Source of the DNA: Luteibacter flocculans
GTDB taxonomy: Bacteria > Pseudomonadota > Gammaproteobacteria > Xanthomonadales > Rhodanobacteraceae
Assembly: GCF_023612255.1 (NCBI RefSeq)
Contig: NZ_CP063231.1
Span: 850,001 to 914,000 of the forward strand
Length of the DNA: 64,000 nucleotides
Reading direction: 5' to 3'
Shown here: positions 18,615 through 31,725 of the stretch, piece by piece
Layout: every line of letters begins with the position of its first letter
How positions within the stretch are numbered: position 1 is the stretch's first letter
Notes under the pieces: generated by a model
The model's input: the letters and a program-made list of their open reading frames with translations, nothing else
Databases searched by the model: none
Told to the model about the DNA's origin: nothing
Program-made: the position numbers and the translations under genes

Positions 18615-18998
18615 TCAGCCCTGCGGCGAAGTCATCTGCCGCTGCATGTGATCGAGATACTGATCGAGTTCGCCCACATTGGCGAAAACCTCTGCCACCG
18701 GCACCGCCTTCACGATCTCGAAGACCTTTTTCACCTGCGGCTGCGGGTTGAGCAGCAAGGTGCGGCCGTCGCGGTCGTGCAGTTGGCGGCGCAACTGGGC
18801 CAGGCTGCGCAGGCCCGCGCTGCTGATGTATTCCAGCGCCGAAAGATCGATGACCAGCGTGCCGCCGTTGTCCACCAGTGGCGTGATGTCGCGCATGGCT
18901 TCATCGAACGCGGCGAACGTCGCGGCATCCAGGCGCCCTTCGAGCCATACGGTGCTGCGGTCGGTCGCGGGGCTTTCGCTGCGGACGATCAGGGTCAT
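18615..18998 (-). CDS. STAS-domain anti-anti-sigma factor (RsbV/SpoIIAA-like)
   Basis: 127 residues forming one STAS domain. The phospho-acceptor serine region is ALEYISSAGLRSL (Ser59/Ser60). In this family the unphosphorylated form binds the anti-sigma kinase and frees its target, and the kinase phosphorylates the serine to turn it off. The start overlaps the stop of the upstream kinase gene (ATGA at 18995–18998). It is the last gene of a three-gene minus-strand operon with that kinase and a SpoIIE-type phosphatase. Confidence 0.92.
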   Translation of the reverse strand: MTLIVRSESPATDRSTVWLEGRLDAATFAAFDEAMRDITPLVDNGGTLVIDLSALEYISSAGLRSLAQLRRQLHDRDGRTLLLNPQPQVKKVFEIVKAVPVAEVFANVGELDQYLDHMQRQMTSPQG

Positions 18999-19414
18999 GG
19001 CGCGGACTCGTCGGAAGGATCGAAGCGGATGACGACACGATTGCCGTGTTCGTCGCGTGCATAGTGAAAATCGCTGGCGATGCTGCGGGCAAGGTGCAGG
19101 CCCAGTCCGCCGATATCGCGCTGGGCGATGTCGCCAGGCAGGTAAGGCGGTTCGTGTTGCAACGGGTCGAAGGGCATGGCGTCGTCGCGCAGTTCGAGGT
19201 GGACCACATCGGCATTCACTTCAAGAACAATGTCGATGCAGCCGTCGCGCCCGTCAGGATAGCCATGGCGTACGGTGTTCACCAGCAACTCCTCGAGCAC
19301 GAGGCGCACGTCGGCGCGGCACGAAGGCTCTACGTCCGCGCGGTCCAGTGTGCCTTCCGCCCGGTCCAGTGCGAGGAACACGTCCTCGAGGCGGTTAGGA
19401 ATGCGCAACCGCAT
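18995..19414 (-). CDS. RsbW-like serine kinase / anti-sigma regulatory factor
   Basis: 139 residues with a GHKL (HATPase_c_2) fold. The N-box is LVLEELLVNTVRHGY (Asn46) and the G2 motif is GGLGLHLARSI. Such proteins phosphorylate the STAS partner and sequester a sigma factor or another effector. It overlaps the phosphatase gene by 20 bases and the STAS gene by four, so translation is probably coupled. No sigma factor lies nearby, so the controlled target is unknown. Confidence 0.9.
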   Translation of the reverse strand: MRLRIPNRLEDVFLALDRAEGTLDRADVEPSCRADVRLVLEELLVNTVRHGYPDGRDGCIDIVLEVNADVVHLELRDDAMPFDPLQHEPPYLPGDIAQRDIGGLGLHLARSIASDFHYARDEHGNRVVIRFDPSDESAP

Positions 19415-21308
19415 CGAGCGGAACTCCCGTAGCGTCGCTGTCGTGCCAGGTCAGGGCGAGCACGGCGATGTCGTCATAGGCCGGTGCACCGTCGATATAC
19501 GCGTCCACGTCGCCAAGTACCTGCGCGACGTACGCCGCTGGCGCGGCACCGCTCTCGACGCGCGCAACGCTGTCGAGGATCGCAGGGGTGCCGTAAAGGC
19601 GCTGGTTTCCCGCATGCGCCTCGCTGACGCCGTCGGTATACATGAGCACGGTATCGCCCCCTAGCAGGCTGAGTACGCGCACAGGGTAGCGCGCATCGCG
19701 GTCGAGGCCGAGCGCCGGGCCCGTCTCCATGTCCACGAGCGTGGCCGTACCGGCGGCATGAAGCACCGGCTGCTCGTGGCCGGCGCTGGCGAGGGATAGC
19801 AAGCCGGTTTCCGTTTCGATCACGCCGCAGAGCAGGGTGACGAACATGCAGGTGTCGTTGCCCTTGCAAAGCTCCCGATTCAGCGCGCCCAGTACATCGC
19901 TTGGCGAGCGCGCCTGGGTGGCGAGCGTGCGGGCGAGGGTAATCGTGCGCGCCATGAACAACGCGGCGGGAATGCCCTTGTCGGACACGTCTCCGACCAT
20001 GACACAGACATGGCGGGCGCCCAGGGTGAAATAGGTATAGAGGTCGCCACCGACCGCACTGGCAGGGCGTAGCGCCGCGTTCACTTCAACGCGGCCGCCG
20101 GCCGCCAGCCAGTGTGGCTCCGGGATCAGGGCGAGCTGGATCTGCCGGGCGATTTCCAGTTCGCTTGCCATGCGCTCCTGCTCACGGGCGACCCGTTTGG
20201 CGCTGTCGATATGTCCGGCCAACTGGTGGCGCATCTGGTCGAACGCTCGTGTCAGTCGGCCCACTTCGTCATTGCGGCGTACCTGCGGCAGCGCGAAATC
20301 GAGCTTGCCGCGGGCGACGTCCTCGACGCGTTCGGAAAGCACGACCAGCGGGGCCATGAGGCGCCGGGTCATCACAAGGGCGATCAATGACACGCCTGCA
20401 AGCGCGAACAGCCCAAGGAGGATGTCAACGGAGTAGGTGCGGCGCAGGTCGGCGAGCAGCTCGCGCTCGGGCATGGTGAGGCCGAAGGTCCAGGTCGTGC
20501 CGGGGATCGGTACGAAGTACACCCATACCGGTTCGCTGACGCGCCCGCCCATCTCGGGCGTGATCCGCACCGGGTTGTGCCGTTCGCGAATGGCCGTGAG
20601 CAGGGGCTTGCTGCCGCGCGTGCCGATGTAGGACGTCCAGTCGTGGGCGAGAAATTCCCCACTGGCGTCGATGACGAACGCCACCGCATGGTCCGGCTTG
20701 CTCAGTGCGCCCAGCAGCTGCTGCAGCCAGCCGAGGCTGATCGTGGCATCGGCGACGCCAATCACGGGGACGGTCTTGCCGGGGATGGCGACCGAGTAAC
20801 CGACGAGCGTGTCCTGCCGACCGACCGTGTGAAAAGGCGGCTGCCAGCAGCCCCTGTCGCAGTTGAGGCCGCGAACGAACCAGGATGAGGTCCAGTACAT
20901 CTCCGGATCGTCAAGGCGGCTGCCCATGCGCACGGTGCCATTGGCCGCGCGCCGCGCCACGGGGGCATCGGCGGCGCGAGGGGCGGAGGTATCGCGCGGT
21001 ACGAAGGCGGCGCTGATGTCCACCAGTTCCGGGTTCACGACCAGGGCGTCGTGGATCAGGGCCGGCGCCTCGTCGCGCCGCGTCGCCAAGACCCCGGCGA
21101 GCACCTGCGACACCTTCGCCACCCCCTCGATGCGACCCTGGATGCGCGTCGCGGCCCACCCTGAGACGGCGGCGGCATGCCGTTCGGTCTGCTTGAGAAC
21201 CTGTTCGCGCGTATGGGTGAGCAGCAGCCCGCCTGTGACGATCAGAACGATCGCCGACCCCAGGAGCACACCCAGGGCGAGCCGCGTGGCGACGCTGCGA
21301 AAGACCAT
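19395..21308 (-). CDS. Membrane sensor PP2C (SpoIIE/RsbU-type) phosphatase with Cache and HAMP domains
   Basis: 637 residues. A transmembrane helix (about 10–30), a periplasmic Cache-like sensor (about 35–285), a second helix (about 290–310), HAMP (about 310–365), a short linker and a SpoIIE-type phosphatase domain (about 400–620). Metal-binding motifs are visible in VGGDLY, VGDVSDKGIPAALFM, MYTDGVSEA and PAYDDIAVL. It should dephosphorylate the STAS protein in response to a periplasmic signal. First gene of the operon, divergent from the thioesterase gene. Confidence 0.93.
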   Translation of the reverse strand: MVFRSVATRLALGVLLGSAIVLIVTGGLLLTHTREQVLKQTERHAAAVSGWAATRIQGRIEGVAKVSQVLAGVLATRRDEAPALIHDALVVNPELVDISAAFVPRDTSAPRAADAPVARRAANGTVRMGSRLDDPEMYWTSSWFVRGLNCDRGCWQPPFHTVGRQDTLVGYSVAIPGKTVPVIGVADATISLGWLQQLLGALSKPDHAVAFVIDASGEFLAHDWTSYIGTRGSKPLLTAIRERHNPVRITPEMGGRVSEPVWVYFVPIPGTTWTFGLTMPERELLADLRRTYSVDILLGLFALAGVSLIALVMTRRLMAPLVVLSERVEDVARGKLDFALPQVRRNDEVGRLTRAFDQMRHQLAGHIDSAKRVAREQERMASELEIARQIQLALIPEPHWLAAGGRVEVNAALRPASAVGGDLYTYFTLGARHVCVMVGDVSDKGIPAALFMARTITLARTLATQARSPSDVLGALNRELCKGNDTCMFVTLLCGVIETETGLLSLASAGHEQPVLHAAGTATLVDMETGPALGLDRDARYPVRVLSLLGGDTVLMYTDGVSEAHAGNQRLYGTPAILDSVARVESGAAPAAYVAQVLGDVDAYIDGAPAYDDIAVLALTWHDSDATGVPLDAVAHS

Positions 21309-21377
21309 CGGGCGACTCCGGGGGGTATGCAGCGCAATCTAAGCCGCGCCGGGCGACCCGACAAGCCGCCGGGACGC

Positions 21378-21409
21378 CATAATGTGACTTTTCCCAGCAA
21401 GGTAGGGCC
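21378..21409 (+). promoter_or_regulatory. Candidate promoter -10 and RBS of the thioesterase gene
   Basis: CATAAT at 21378–21383 is followed by a 20–25 base leader containing AAGGTAGGG before ATG 21410. No clear -35 box. Confidence 0.4.
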
Positions 21410-21895
21410 ATGTCCGGCATCCAGCGCGAAGTCGAATTCCGTTTCCTCGCCCAGCCCACCGACGTGAACTTCGGCGGCAAGGTTCACGGCGGTATGGCCA
21501 TGAAGTGGCTCGACCAGGCGGGATACGCCTGCGCGGTCGGCTGGAGCGGCGCATATTGCGTCACGGCTTCGGTGAGCGGCATCCAATTTCTCGCGCCTAT
21601 CTTGATCGGCGACCTCGTCACAGTGCGCGCTCGCTTGATCCACACCGGTACGTCGAGCATGCATCTGGCCGTAGACGTGCTGGCGCGTGACCTGCGTAGT
21701 GGTGAGGAGCGACTGGCGACCAGTTGCGTGATGGTCTTCGTGGCCCTCGACAAGCCCGATGGCGGCAAGCCCACGCCCGTGCCGCCTTGGAAGCCCGTCG
21801 AAGAGAAGGACATTCGCCTGCAGGAATACGCCATGAAGCTCATGGAAATGTCCCGCGCGATGGAGCCACTGGTTCTGGCGACACGCCAGGCCTGA
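21410..21895 (+). CDS. Hotdog-fold acyl-CoA thioesterase (YciA/BFIT-like)
   Basis: 161 residues. The hotdog active-site segment DVNFGGKVHGGMAMKWLDQAGY matches acyl-CoA thioesterases of the YciA/Acot type, followed by VTASVSGIQFLAPILIGDLVTV in the central helix–strand unit. It should hydrolyse acyl-CoA esters; chain-length preference cannot be read. It is divergent from the phosphatase gene and precedes the tRNA cluster. Confidence 0.9.
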   Translation: MSGIQREVEFRFLAQPTDVNFGGKVHGGMAMKWLDQAGYACAVGWSGAYCVTASVSGIQFLAPILIGDLVTVRARLIHTGTSSMHLAVDVLARDLRSGEERLATSCVMVFVALDKPDGGKPTPVPPWKPVEEKDIRLQEYAMKLMEMSRAMEPLVLATRQA

Positions 21896-21926
21896 TCGAG
21901 CCCACCTTTTAAGTGTGCAGAAGTTG

Positions 21927-21955
21927 TTGACAGCTTCGAGGGCGGTCGCGACAAT
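21927..21955 (+). promoter_or_regulatory. Sigma-70 promoter of the tRNA-Tyr–Gly–Thr–tuf unit
   Basis: A perfect -35 TTGACA (21927–21932), a 17-base spacer and -10 GACAAT (21950–21955). The predicted start is near 21962, just before tRNA-Tyr. Confidence 0.8.
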
Positions 21956-21969
21956 AGGCGTTCTTTGTT

Positions 21970-22055
21970 GGAGGAATACCCAAGCGGCCAACGGGGGCAG
22001 ACTGTAAATCTGCTGGCTTACGCCTTCGGTGGTTCGAATCCACCTTCCTCCACCA
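21970..22055 (+). tRNA. tRNA-Tyr (GTA)
   Basis: Class II tRNA with a long variable arm. Acceptor stem GGAGGAA / TTCCTCC, anticodon GTA in ACTGTAAATC, T loop GTTCGAATC, encoded CCA. First gene of the tRNA–tuf unit. Confidence 0.95.
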
Positions 22056-22072
22056 GACGAGTTCCGCGCAGT

Positions 22073-22146
22073 GCGGGAGTAGTTCAATGGTAGAACTTCA
22101 GCCTTCCAAGCTGATTGTGCGGGTTCGATTCCCGTCTCCCGCTCCA
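22073..22146 (+). tRNA. tRNA-Gly (TCC)
   Basis: Acceptor stem GCGGGAG / CTCCCGC, anticodon loop CTTCCAA (TCC), T loop GTTCGATTC, encoded CCA. Seventeen bases after tRNA-Tyr. Confidence 0.95.
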
Positions 22147-22172
22147 TTGTTTCTACGCGCGTTGCGTCACGT

Positions 22173-22248
<76 letters not shown>

Positions 22249-22311
22249 TCTTCGTCGTCCGCGGCGGTTCCTTTTTTTATATCTCATTGGCTCCAGCGGA
22301 GTTTAGCGCTC

Positions 22312-23502
<1,191 letters not shown>

Positions 23503-23509
23503 GAACGAC

Positions 23510-23573
23510 GCCGGATCTTCGGATCCGGCTGCCGGTCGCGAGGCGGGTGGGTCATCGACCGCCCGCCTTCGCG
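23510..23573 (+). terminator. Hairpins after tuf copy 1
   Basis: GCCGGATC-TTCG-GATCCGGC (23510–23529) has a stable TTCG tetraloop. A second stem built on GGCGGG / CCCGCC lies at about 23539–23573. There is no T-run, so these may be processing or stabilising structures before tRNA-Trp rather than a classical terminator. Confidence 0.55.
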
Positions 23574-23593
23574 GTTCCACTGTTTCACCTTGT

Positions 23594-23669
<76 letters not shown>

Positions 23670-23682
23670 CTCCCGAGTGCGC

Positions 23683-24078
23683 ATGAATACGAAGGCACAA
23701 GAAGCCAAGGGTCTGGGCCCGGCCGATATCGGCAAGCTGGCGCTTGCGCTGGTCGTGCTCGTTGCCGGCATCGTCGGTTTCTACTATTTCAGCGATAACC
23801 CGAGCGTGCCGTCGTTCGCGCGCGTCGTCGGCGTCATCGTCGCCGTCGTTGCCGCCATGGCGATCGGCGCTTTCACCGTTCCGGGTCGCAAGCTGCGCGG
23901 CTTCGTCGCCGAATCGCAGTTCGAGTTGCGCAAGGTCGTCTGGCCGTCGCGCGACGAAACTCTCAAGACGACCGGCATCATCATGGTTGTCGTCGTCATT
24001 CTTTCGCTGCTGATGGGCTTGATCGACTGGTTGTTGAAGTCGCTCGTGCTCGATTGGCTGCTTAAGCTCGGACATTGA
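23683..24078 (+). CDS. secE: Protein translocase subunit SecE
   Basis: 131 residues from ATG 23683; the longer frame from 23590 begins inside the tRNA. Two N-terminal helices (about 17–36 and 45–62), the conserved amphipathic segment ESQFELRKVVWPSRDE and the essential last helix (about 95–118) give the three-helix gammaproteobacterial SecE. It joins SecY (encoded at 50062–51384) and SecG in the inner-membrane translocon. nusG follows after eight bases. Confidence 0.95.
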   Translation: MNTKAQEAKGLGPADIGKLALALVVLVAGIVGFYYFSDNPSVPSFARVVGVIVAVVAAMAIGAFTVPGRKLRGFVAESQFELRKVVWPSRDETLKTTGIIMVVVVILSLLMGLIDWLLKSLVLDWLLKLGH

Positions 24079-24086
24079 GGTAAGGC

Positions 24087-24647
24087 ATGAGCAAGCGCTG
24101 GTACGTGGTTCACGCCTATTCGGGGTTCGAGCAGCAGGTTCGCAAGGCTCTGGACGAGCGCGTCAAGCGCGAAGGCATGGAAGAGAAGTTCGGTGAAATC
24201 CTGGTTCCGACCGAGGAAGTCATCGAAATGCGCGGCGGCCAAAAGCGTCGTAGCGAGCGCAAGTTCTTCCCTGGTTATGTGCTGGTCCAGATCGAAACCG
24301 ATACGAGCGGCAAGACCCCGCGTATCGATGACGAGTGCTGGCACTTGGTCAAGGAAACCCCGAAGGTCATGGGTTTCATTGGCGGCACCGCCGATCGTCC
24401 GCATCCGATTCGCGATACCGAGGCTGATGCCATTCTCAGCCGCGTGCGCGAAGGCGTCGAAAAGCCCCGCCCGAAGGTTCTCTTCGAGCCAGGCGAGATG
24501 GTTCGCGTCACCGATGGTCCGTTCAACGACTTCAACGGCGTCGTCGAGGAAGTCAACTACGAGAAGAGCCGCCTGCGCGTCGCGGTGCTCATTTTCGGTC
24601 GCTCCACGCCGGTCGAGCTCGAGTTCGGCCAGGTGGAAAAAGCTTGA
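24087..24647 (+). CDS. nusG: Transcription termination/antitermination factor NusG
   Basis: 186 residues. The NGN domain ([33 protein letters not shown]) is followed by a KOW domain ([21 protein letters not shown]). It binds RNA polymerase and couples it to Rho or the ribosome. GAGGTAAGG precedes the ATG. secE–nusG is the standard pair. Confidence 0.97.
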   Translation: MSKRWYVVHAYSGFEQQVRKALDERVKREGMEEKFGEILVPTEEVIEMRGGQKRRSERKFFPGYVLVQIETDTSGKTPRIDDECWHLVKETPKVMGFIGGTADRPHPIRDTEADAILSRVREGVEKPRPKVLFEPGEMVRVTDGPFNDFNGVVEEVNYEKSRLRVAVLIFGRSTPVELEFGQVEKA

Positions 24648-24689
24648 GGTAACGTCCTGGCTGGCTCTGCCAGCCCTCCGGCACAGGGT

Positions 24690-24718
24690 TTGCATAGCCC
24701 GCGTGAGGAGCCTATAAT
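24690..24718 (+). promoter_or_regulatory. Sigma-70 promoter of the rplKAJL–rpoBC operon
   Basis: -35 TTGCAT (24690–24695), 17-base spacer, perfect -10 TATAAT (24713–24718). The start is expected near 24725, giving a leader of about 125 bases before rplK. Confidence 0.85.
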
Positions 24719-24726
24719 GCCCGGTT

Positions 24727-24752
24727 CACGCTGGAGCTTTCGCTCTGGCGTG
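24727..24752 (+). promoter_or_regulatory. 5'-end hairpin in the rplK leader (possible L1 regulatory site)
   Basis: CACGCTGGAGC and GCTCTGGCGTG form an 11-bp stem with two G·T pairs and a TTTC loop, at the predicted 5' end of the mRNA. In E. coli L1 represses this operon by binding the leader; whether this hairpin is that site is inference. Confidence 0.45.
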
Positions 24753-24850
24753 TCCGTGTTTCAGGGGTTCGCAGGTGCGTACCTACCAACGTCCAGGGAT
24801 GGTTCTACAGCGAGGAGCCGCAAGGCGCTTGCACTCGCGAGGAAAGTTAA

Positions 24851-25279
24851 ATGGCAAAGAAAGTCATTGGTTACATCAAGTTGCAGGTGAAGGCCGGTCA
24901 GGCTAACCCCTCGCCGCCGGTCGGTCCGGCGCTCGGTCAGCGCGGCCTGAACATCATGGAGTTCTGCAAGGCCTTCAATGCCGCCACGCAGAAGCTCGAG
25001 CCGGGTCTCCCGATCCCGGTCGTGATCACGGCCTACTCGGACCGTACCTTCACCTTCATCACGAAGACCCCGCCGGCCTCGATCCTCCTCAAGAAGATCA
25101 CGGGCGTGGCCAAGGGCTCGCAGAAGCCGAACACCGACAAGGTGGGCAAGGTCACCCGCGCCCAGCTCGAGGAAATCGCGAAGCAGAAGGAGCCGGATCT
25201 CACGGCTGCCGATCTGGATGCCGCCGTGCGTACGATCGCCGGCAGCGCGCGTTCCATGGGTCTGGTAGTGGAGGGTTAA
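24851..25279 (+). CDS. rplK: 50S ribosomal protein L11
   Basis: 142 residues, as in E. coli. The Pro-rich N-terminal domain ([23 protein letters not shown]) and the C-terminal rRNA-binding domain are intact. L11 forms the GTPase-associated centre and the thiostrepton/RelA-responsive site. rplA follows after three bases. Confidence 0.98.
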   Translation: MAKKVIGYIKLQVKAGQANPSPPVGPALGQRGLNIMEFCKAFNAATQKLEPGLPIPVVITAYSDRTFTFITKTPPASILLKKITGVAKGSQKPNTDKVGKVTRAQLEEIAKQKEPDLTAADLDAAVRTIAGSARSMGLVVEG

Positions 25280-25282
25280 GAC

Positions 25283-25990
25283 ATGGCAAAGCTCACCAAG
25301 CGTATGAAGGCCGCTACGACGGCCGTGCAGCCCGGCAAGACCTACGGTCTCGACGAGGCGCTGAAGATCGTCAAGGACAACGCCAAGGCGAAGTTCGCCG
25401 AGTCGGTGGACGTTGCTGTCCGCCTCGGTATCGACGCGAAGAAGTCGGATCAGGGCGTGCGCGGCTCGTCGCTGCTGCCGCATGGCACCGGCAAGACCGT
25501 TCGCGTCGCCGTGTTCGTTCCGCCGGGCGAGAAGGCTGAGGCCGCACTGGCCGCTGGCGCCGATGCCGTGGGTATGGACGACCTCGCCGAGAAGATGCAA
25601 GCGGGCGATCTGAACTACGGTCGCGTCATTGCCACGCCGGACGCGATGCGCGTCGTCGGTAAGCTCGGTCAGGTGCTCGGTCCCCGTGGCCTGATGCCGA
25701 ACCCGAAGGACGGCTCGGTTACCGCCGACGTCGCCACGGCCGTGAAGAACGCCAAGGCTGGCCAGGTCAAGTTCCGCAACGACAAGGGCGGCATCATTCA
25801 CGCCACCATCGGCAAGGCGAGCTTCGAAGCCGCCCAGCTGGCTGACAACCTCAATGCGCTGATCGCCGATCTGCTGAAGGCCAAGCCGGCCGCAGCGAAG
25901 GGTCAGTACATCCAGAAGGTGTCGCTGTCGAGCACCATGGGCGTGGGCGTGCCGGTCGATACCTCGACCGTGAATACCTCGGCCAAGTAA
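25283..25990 (+). CDS. rplA: 50S ribosomal protein L1
   Basis: 235 residues. L1 signature [12 protein letters not shown] near the C-terminus and [17 protein letters not shown] in the middle. It forms the L1 stalk and is probably the translational repressor of its own operon. A hairpin with a T-tract follows. Confidence 0.98.
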   Translation: MAKLTKRMKAATTAVQPGKTYGLDEALKIVKDNAKAKFAESVDVAVRLGIDAKKSDQGVRGSSLLPHGTGKTVRVAVFVPPGEKAEAALAAGADAVGMDDLAEKMQAGDLNYGRVIATPDAMRVVGKLGQVLGPRGLMPNPKDGSVTADVATAVKNAKAGQVKFRNDKGGIIHATIGKASFEAAQLADNLNALIADLLKAKPAAAKGQYIQKVSLSSTMGVGVPVDTSTVNTSAK

Positions 25991-25999
25991 GTGTTACGA

Positions 26000-26033
26000 C
26001 CCTCGCCGGCATGGCCGGCGGGGGCACGTTTTT
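26000..26033 (+). terminator. Attenuator-like hairpin between rplA and rplJ
   Basis: CGCCGGC (26004–26010) pairs with GCCGGCG (26014–26020); the stem can extend to about 11 bp and is followed by CACGTTTTTG. It should reduce read-through from rplKA into rplJL. Confidence 0.65.
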
Positions 26034-26064
26034 GAGGGCGCCCCCGGTCGCAGGATCGGGGTAG

Positions 26065-26300
26065 CCGTCAAAGACCGTAGGCGCGAACAGCGCGCGACGA
26101 CGACGAGCAGGGAGCTCGTGTTGGCAAGGAAACGCCGTCGTCGGTAGCGGGTTTGCTTAATCGGAGGCCTTCGTGGCTCCGGCCTGCGTAGATGGTGCAG
26201 CCCCTTCTGGTATTCGTTTCGAATCTGGAAAGGCCACCACCCGGGATGCTCGCATCCCCGACGTCAGGACGATGTCGCCCAGGACCGCAAGCGGCAGGAG
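26065..26300 (+). ncRNA. L10-type autoregulatory leader of rplJL
   Basis: The 341-base gap between rplA and rplJ contains AAGACCGTAGGCGC (from about 26070) and GCCTGCGTAGATGGTGC (26183–26199), which pair through AGGC/GCCT and ACC/GGT around an internal loop. This resembles the L10(L12)4 binding leader of gammaproteobacteria. CGACGACG / CGTCGTCG (about 26096–26141) can form another stem. L10 probably represses its own translation here. Confidence 0.7.
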
Positions 26301-26331
26301 CCGTGAGCGGAGTTCATACGAGGAGTGCAAT

Positions 26332-26859
26332 GTGGCCCTTAATCTCTCCCAGAAGCAAGAAGTAGTCGCCGAGCTGGCAGAAGTCGCCGCGAAGGCTCAC
26401 TCCTTGGTCGCCGCCGAATACGCGGGCACCACGGTCTCTCAGATGACCGCGATGCGCAAGAAGGCCCGTGAGTCGGGTGTGTTCCTGAAAGTTGTCAAGA
26501 ACACGCTCGCCGCCCGCGCCGTGGCCGGTACCGAATTCGAGGTCGTCAAGGACGCCCTGGTCGGTCCGCTGCTCTATGCGTTCTCGACCGAGGAACCGGG
26601 CGCCGCTGGCCGCCTGATCAAGGAATTCGCGAAGACCAACGACAAGCTCAAGCCGAAGGTCGTCTCCATCGAGGGCAAGCTGTTCGATGCCGCGCACGTT
26701 GAAGTGCTCGCATCGCTGCCGACCCGTGAAGAGGCCCTGGCCATGCTGGCCCGCGTGCTGGCCGAGCCGGTCACGATGTTCGCTCGCGCCATCAAGGCCG
26801 TTGCGGACAAGCAGGGTGGTGGCGAAGTTGCCGCCGAAGAAGCCCCGGCCGAAGCCTGA
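26332..26859 (+). CDS. rplJ: 50S ribosomal protein L10
   Basis: 175 residues from GTG 26332, with AGGAG six bases upstream; the frame opening at 26173 runs through the leader. [18 protein letters not shown] starts the rRNA-binding domain and the C-terminal helix that binds L7/L12 dimers lies at about 135–165. L10 anchors the stalk and should bind its own leader. Confidence 0.96.
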   Translation: MALNLSQKQEVVAELAEVAAKAHSLVAAEYAGTTVSQMTAMRKKARESGVFLKVVKNTLAARAVAGTEFEVVKDALVGPLLYAFSTEEPGAAGRLIKEFAKTNDKLKPKVVSIEGKLFDAAHVEVLASLPTREEALAMLARVLAEPVTMFARAIKAVADKQGGGEVAAEEAPAEA

Positions 26860-26909
26860 TCTGTCTCGACTTTTCTCATTCGAAACCCCATTTCAGAAGG
26901 TAAGAAACA

Positions 26910-27284
26910 ATGTCCACCCTGACCACCGAACAGATCGTTGAAGCCATCAAGGCCAAGTCCCTGACGGAAATCATGGAACTGGTGAAGTCGATCGAAGACA
27001 CCTTCGGCGTCTCCGCTGCTGCTCCGGTTGCCGTTGCTGGCCCGGCTGCTGCCGCTGGCCCGGCTGCCGAAGCGCAGACCGAGTTCGACGTGATCCTGAA
27101 GTCCGCCGGCGACAAGAAGGTCGACGTGATCAAGGCCGTCCGCGCCATCACCGGCCTGGGCCTGAAGGAAGCCAAGGACCTCACCGAAGCCGGTGGCGTC
27201 GTGAAGGAAGCTGCGTCGAAGGAAGACGCCGAGAAGTTCAAGAAGGATCTCGAAGCTGCCGGCGCCACGGTCGAACTCAAGTAA
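26910..27284 (+). CDS. rplL: 50S ribosomal protein L7/L12
   Basis: 124 residues. N-terminal dimerisation helices, an Ala/Pro/Val-rich hinge (about 36–53) and the C-terminal domain with [20 protein letters not shown] and [12 protein letters not shown] that recruits translation GTPases. Present in multiple copies per ribosome, anchored by L10. Confidence 0.98.
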   Translation: MSTLTTEQIVEAIKAKSLTEIMELVKSIEDTFGVSAAAPVAVAGPAAAAGPAAEAQTEFDVILKSAGDKKVDVIKAVRAITGLGLKEAKDLTEAGGVVKEAASKEDAEKFKKDLEAAGATVELK

Positions 27285-27328
27285 TCGGCGCCTTGCGCGC
27301 CAGTTGTTCGACATAGCGTCAAGCGAGC

Positions 27329-27353
27329 CTGGGGGCGTAAGCCCCCGGGCTTT
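27329..27353 (+). terminator. rplL–rpoB attenuator hairpin
   Basis: GGGGGC-GTAA-GCCCCC (27331–27346) followed by GGGCTTT, in a 246-base gap. In E. coli an attenuator in this position lowers rpoBC expression relative to the ribosomal genes; the same role is likely. Confidence 0.6.
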
Positions 27354-27530
27354 GCCCGTTTCACCGTTCCATCGTTTTACTGCTCCACGTGTCCCGTCGG
27401 AAATGGGACATCGCGATTCGAGAGCGCCGGCACGGGCTCCGCGGTTCGAATCCCGATCTCCGATTTTCGATTCATTAACTGTTAGCCGGCGCCCCCTGGC
27501 CGGCATCATGAAACCGAGGCGGTACCCAAC

Positions 27531-31700
<4,170 letters not shown>

Positions 31701-31725
31701 TCGTCGCGGCTACCGGAGATTACGC

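Noticed and set aside
27440-27455. tRNA T-arm-like GCGGTTCGAATCCCG
   Set aside because: No acceptor stem, D-arm or anticodon arm can be placed around it in the rplL–rpoB gap.
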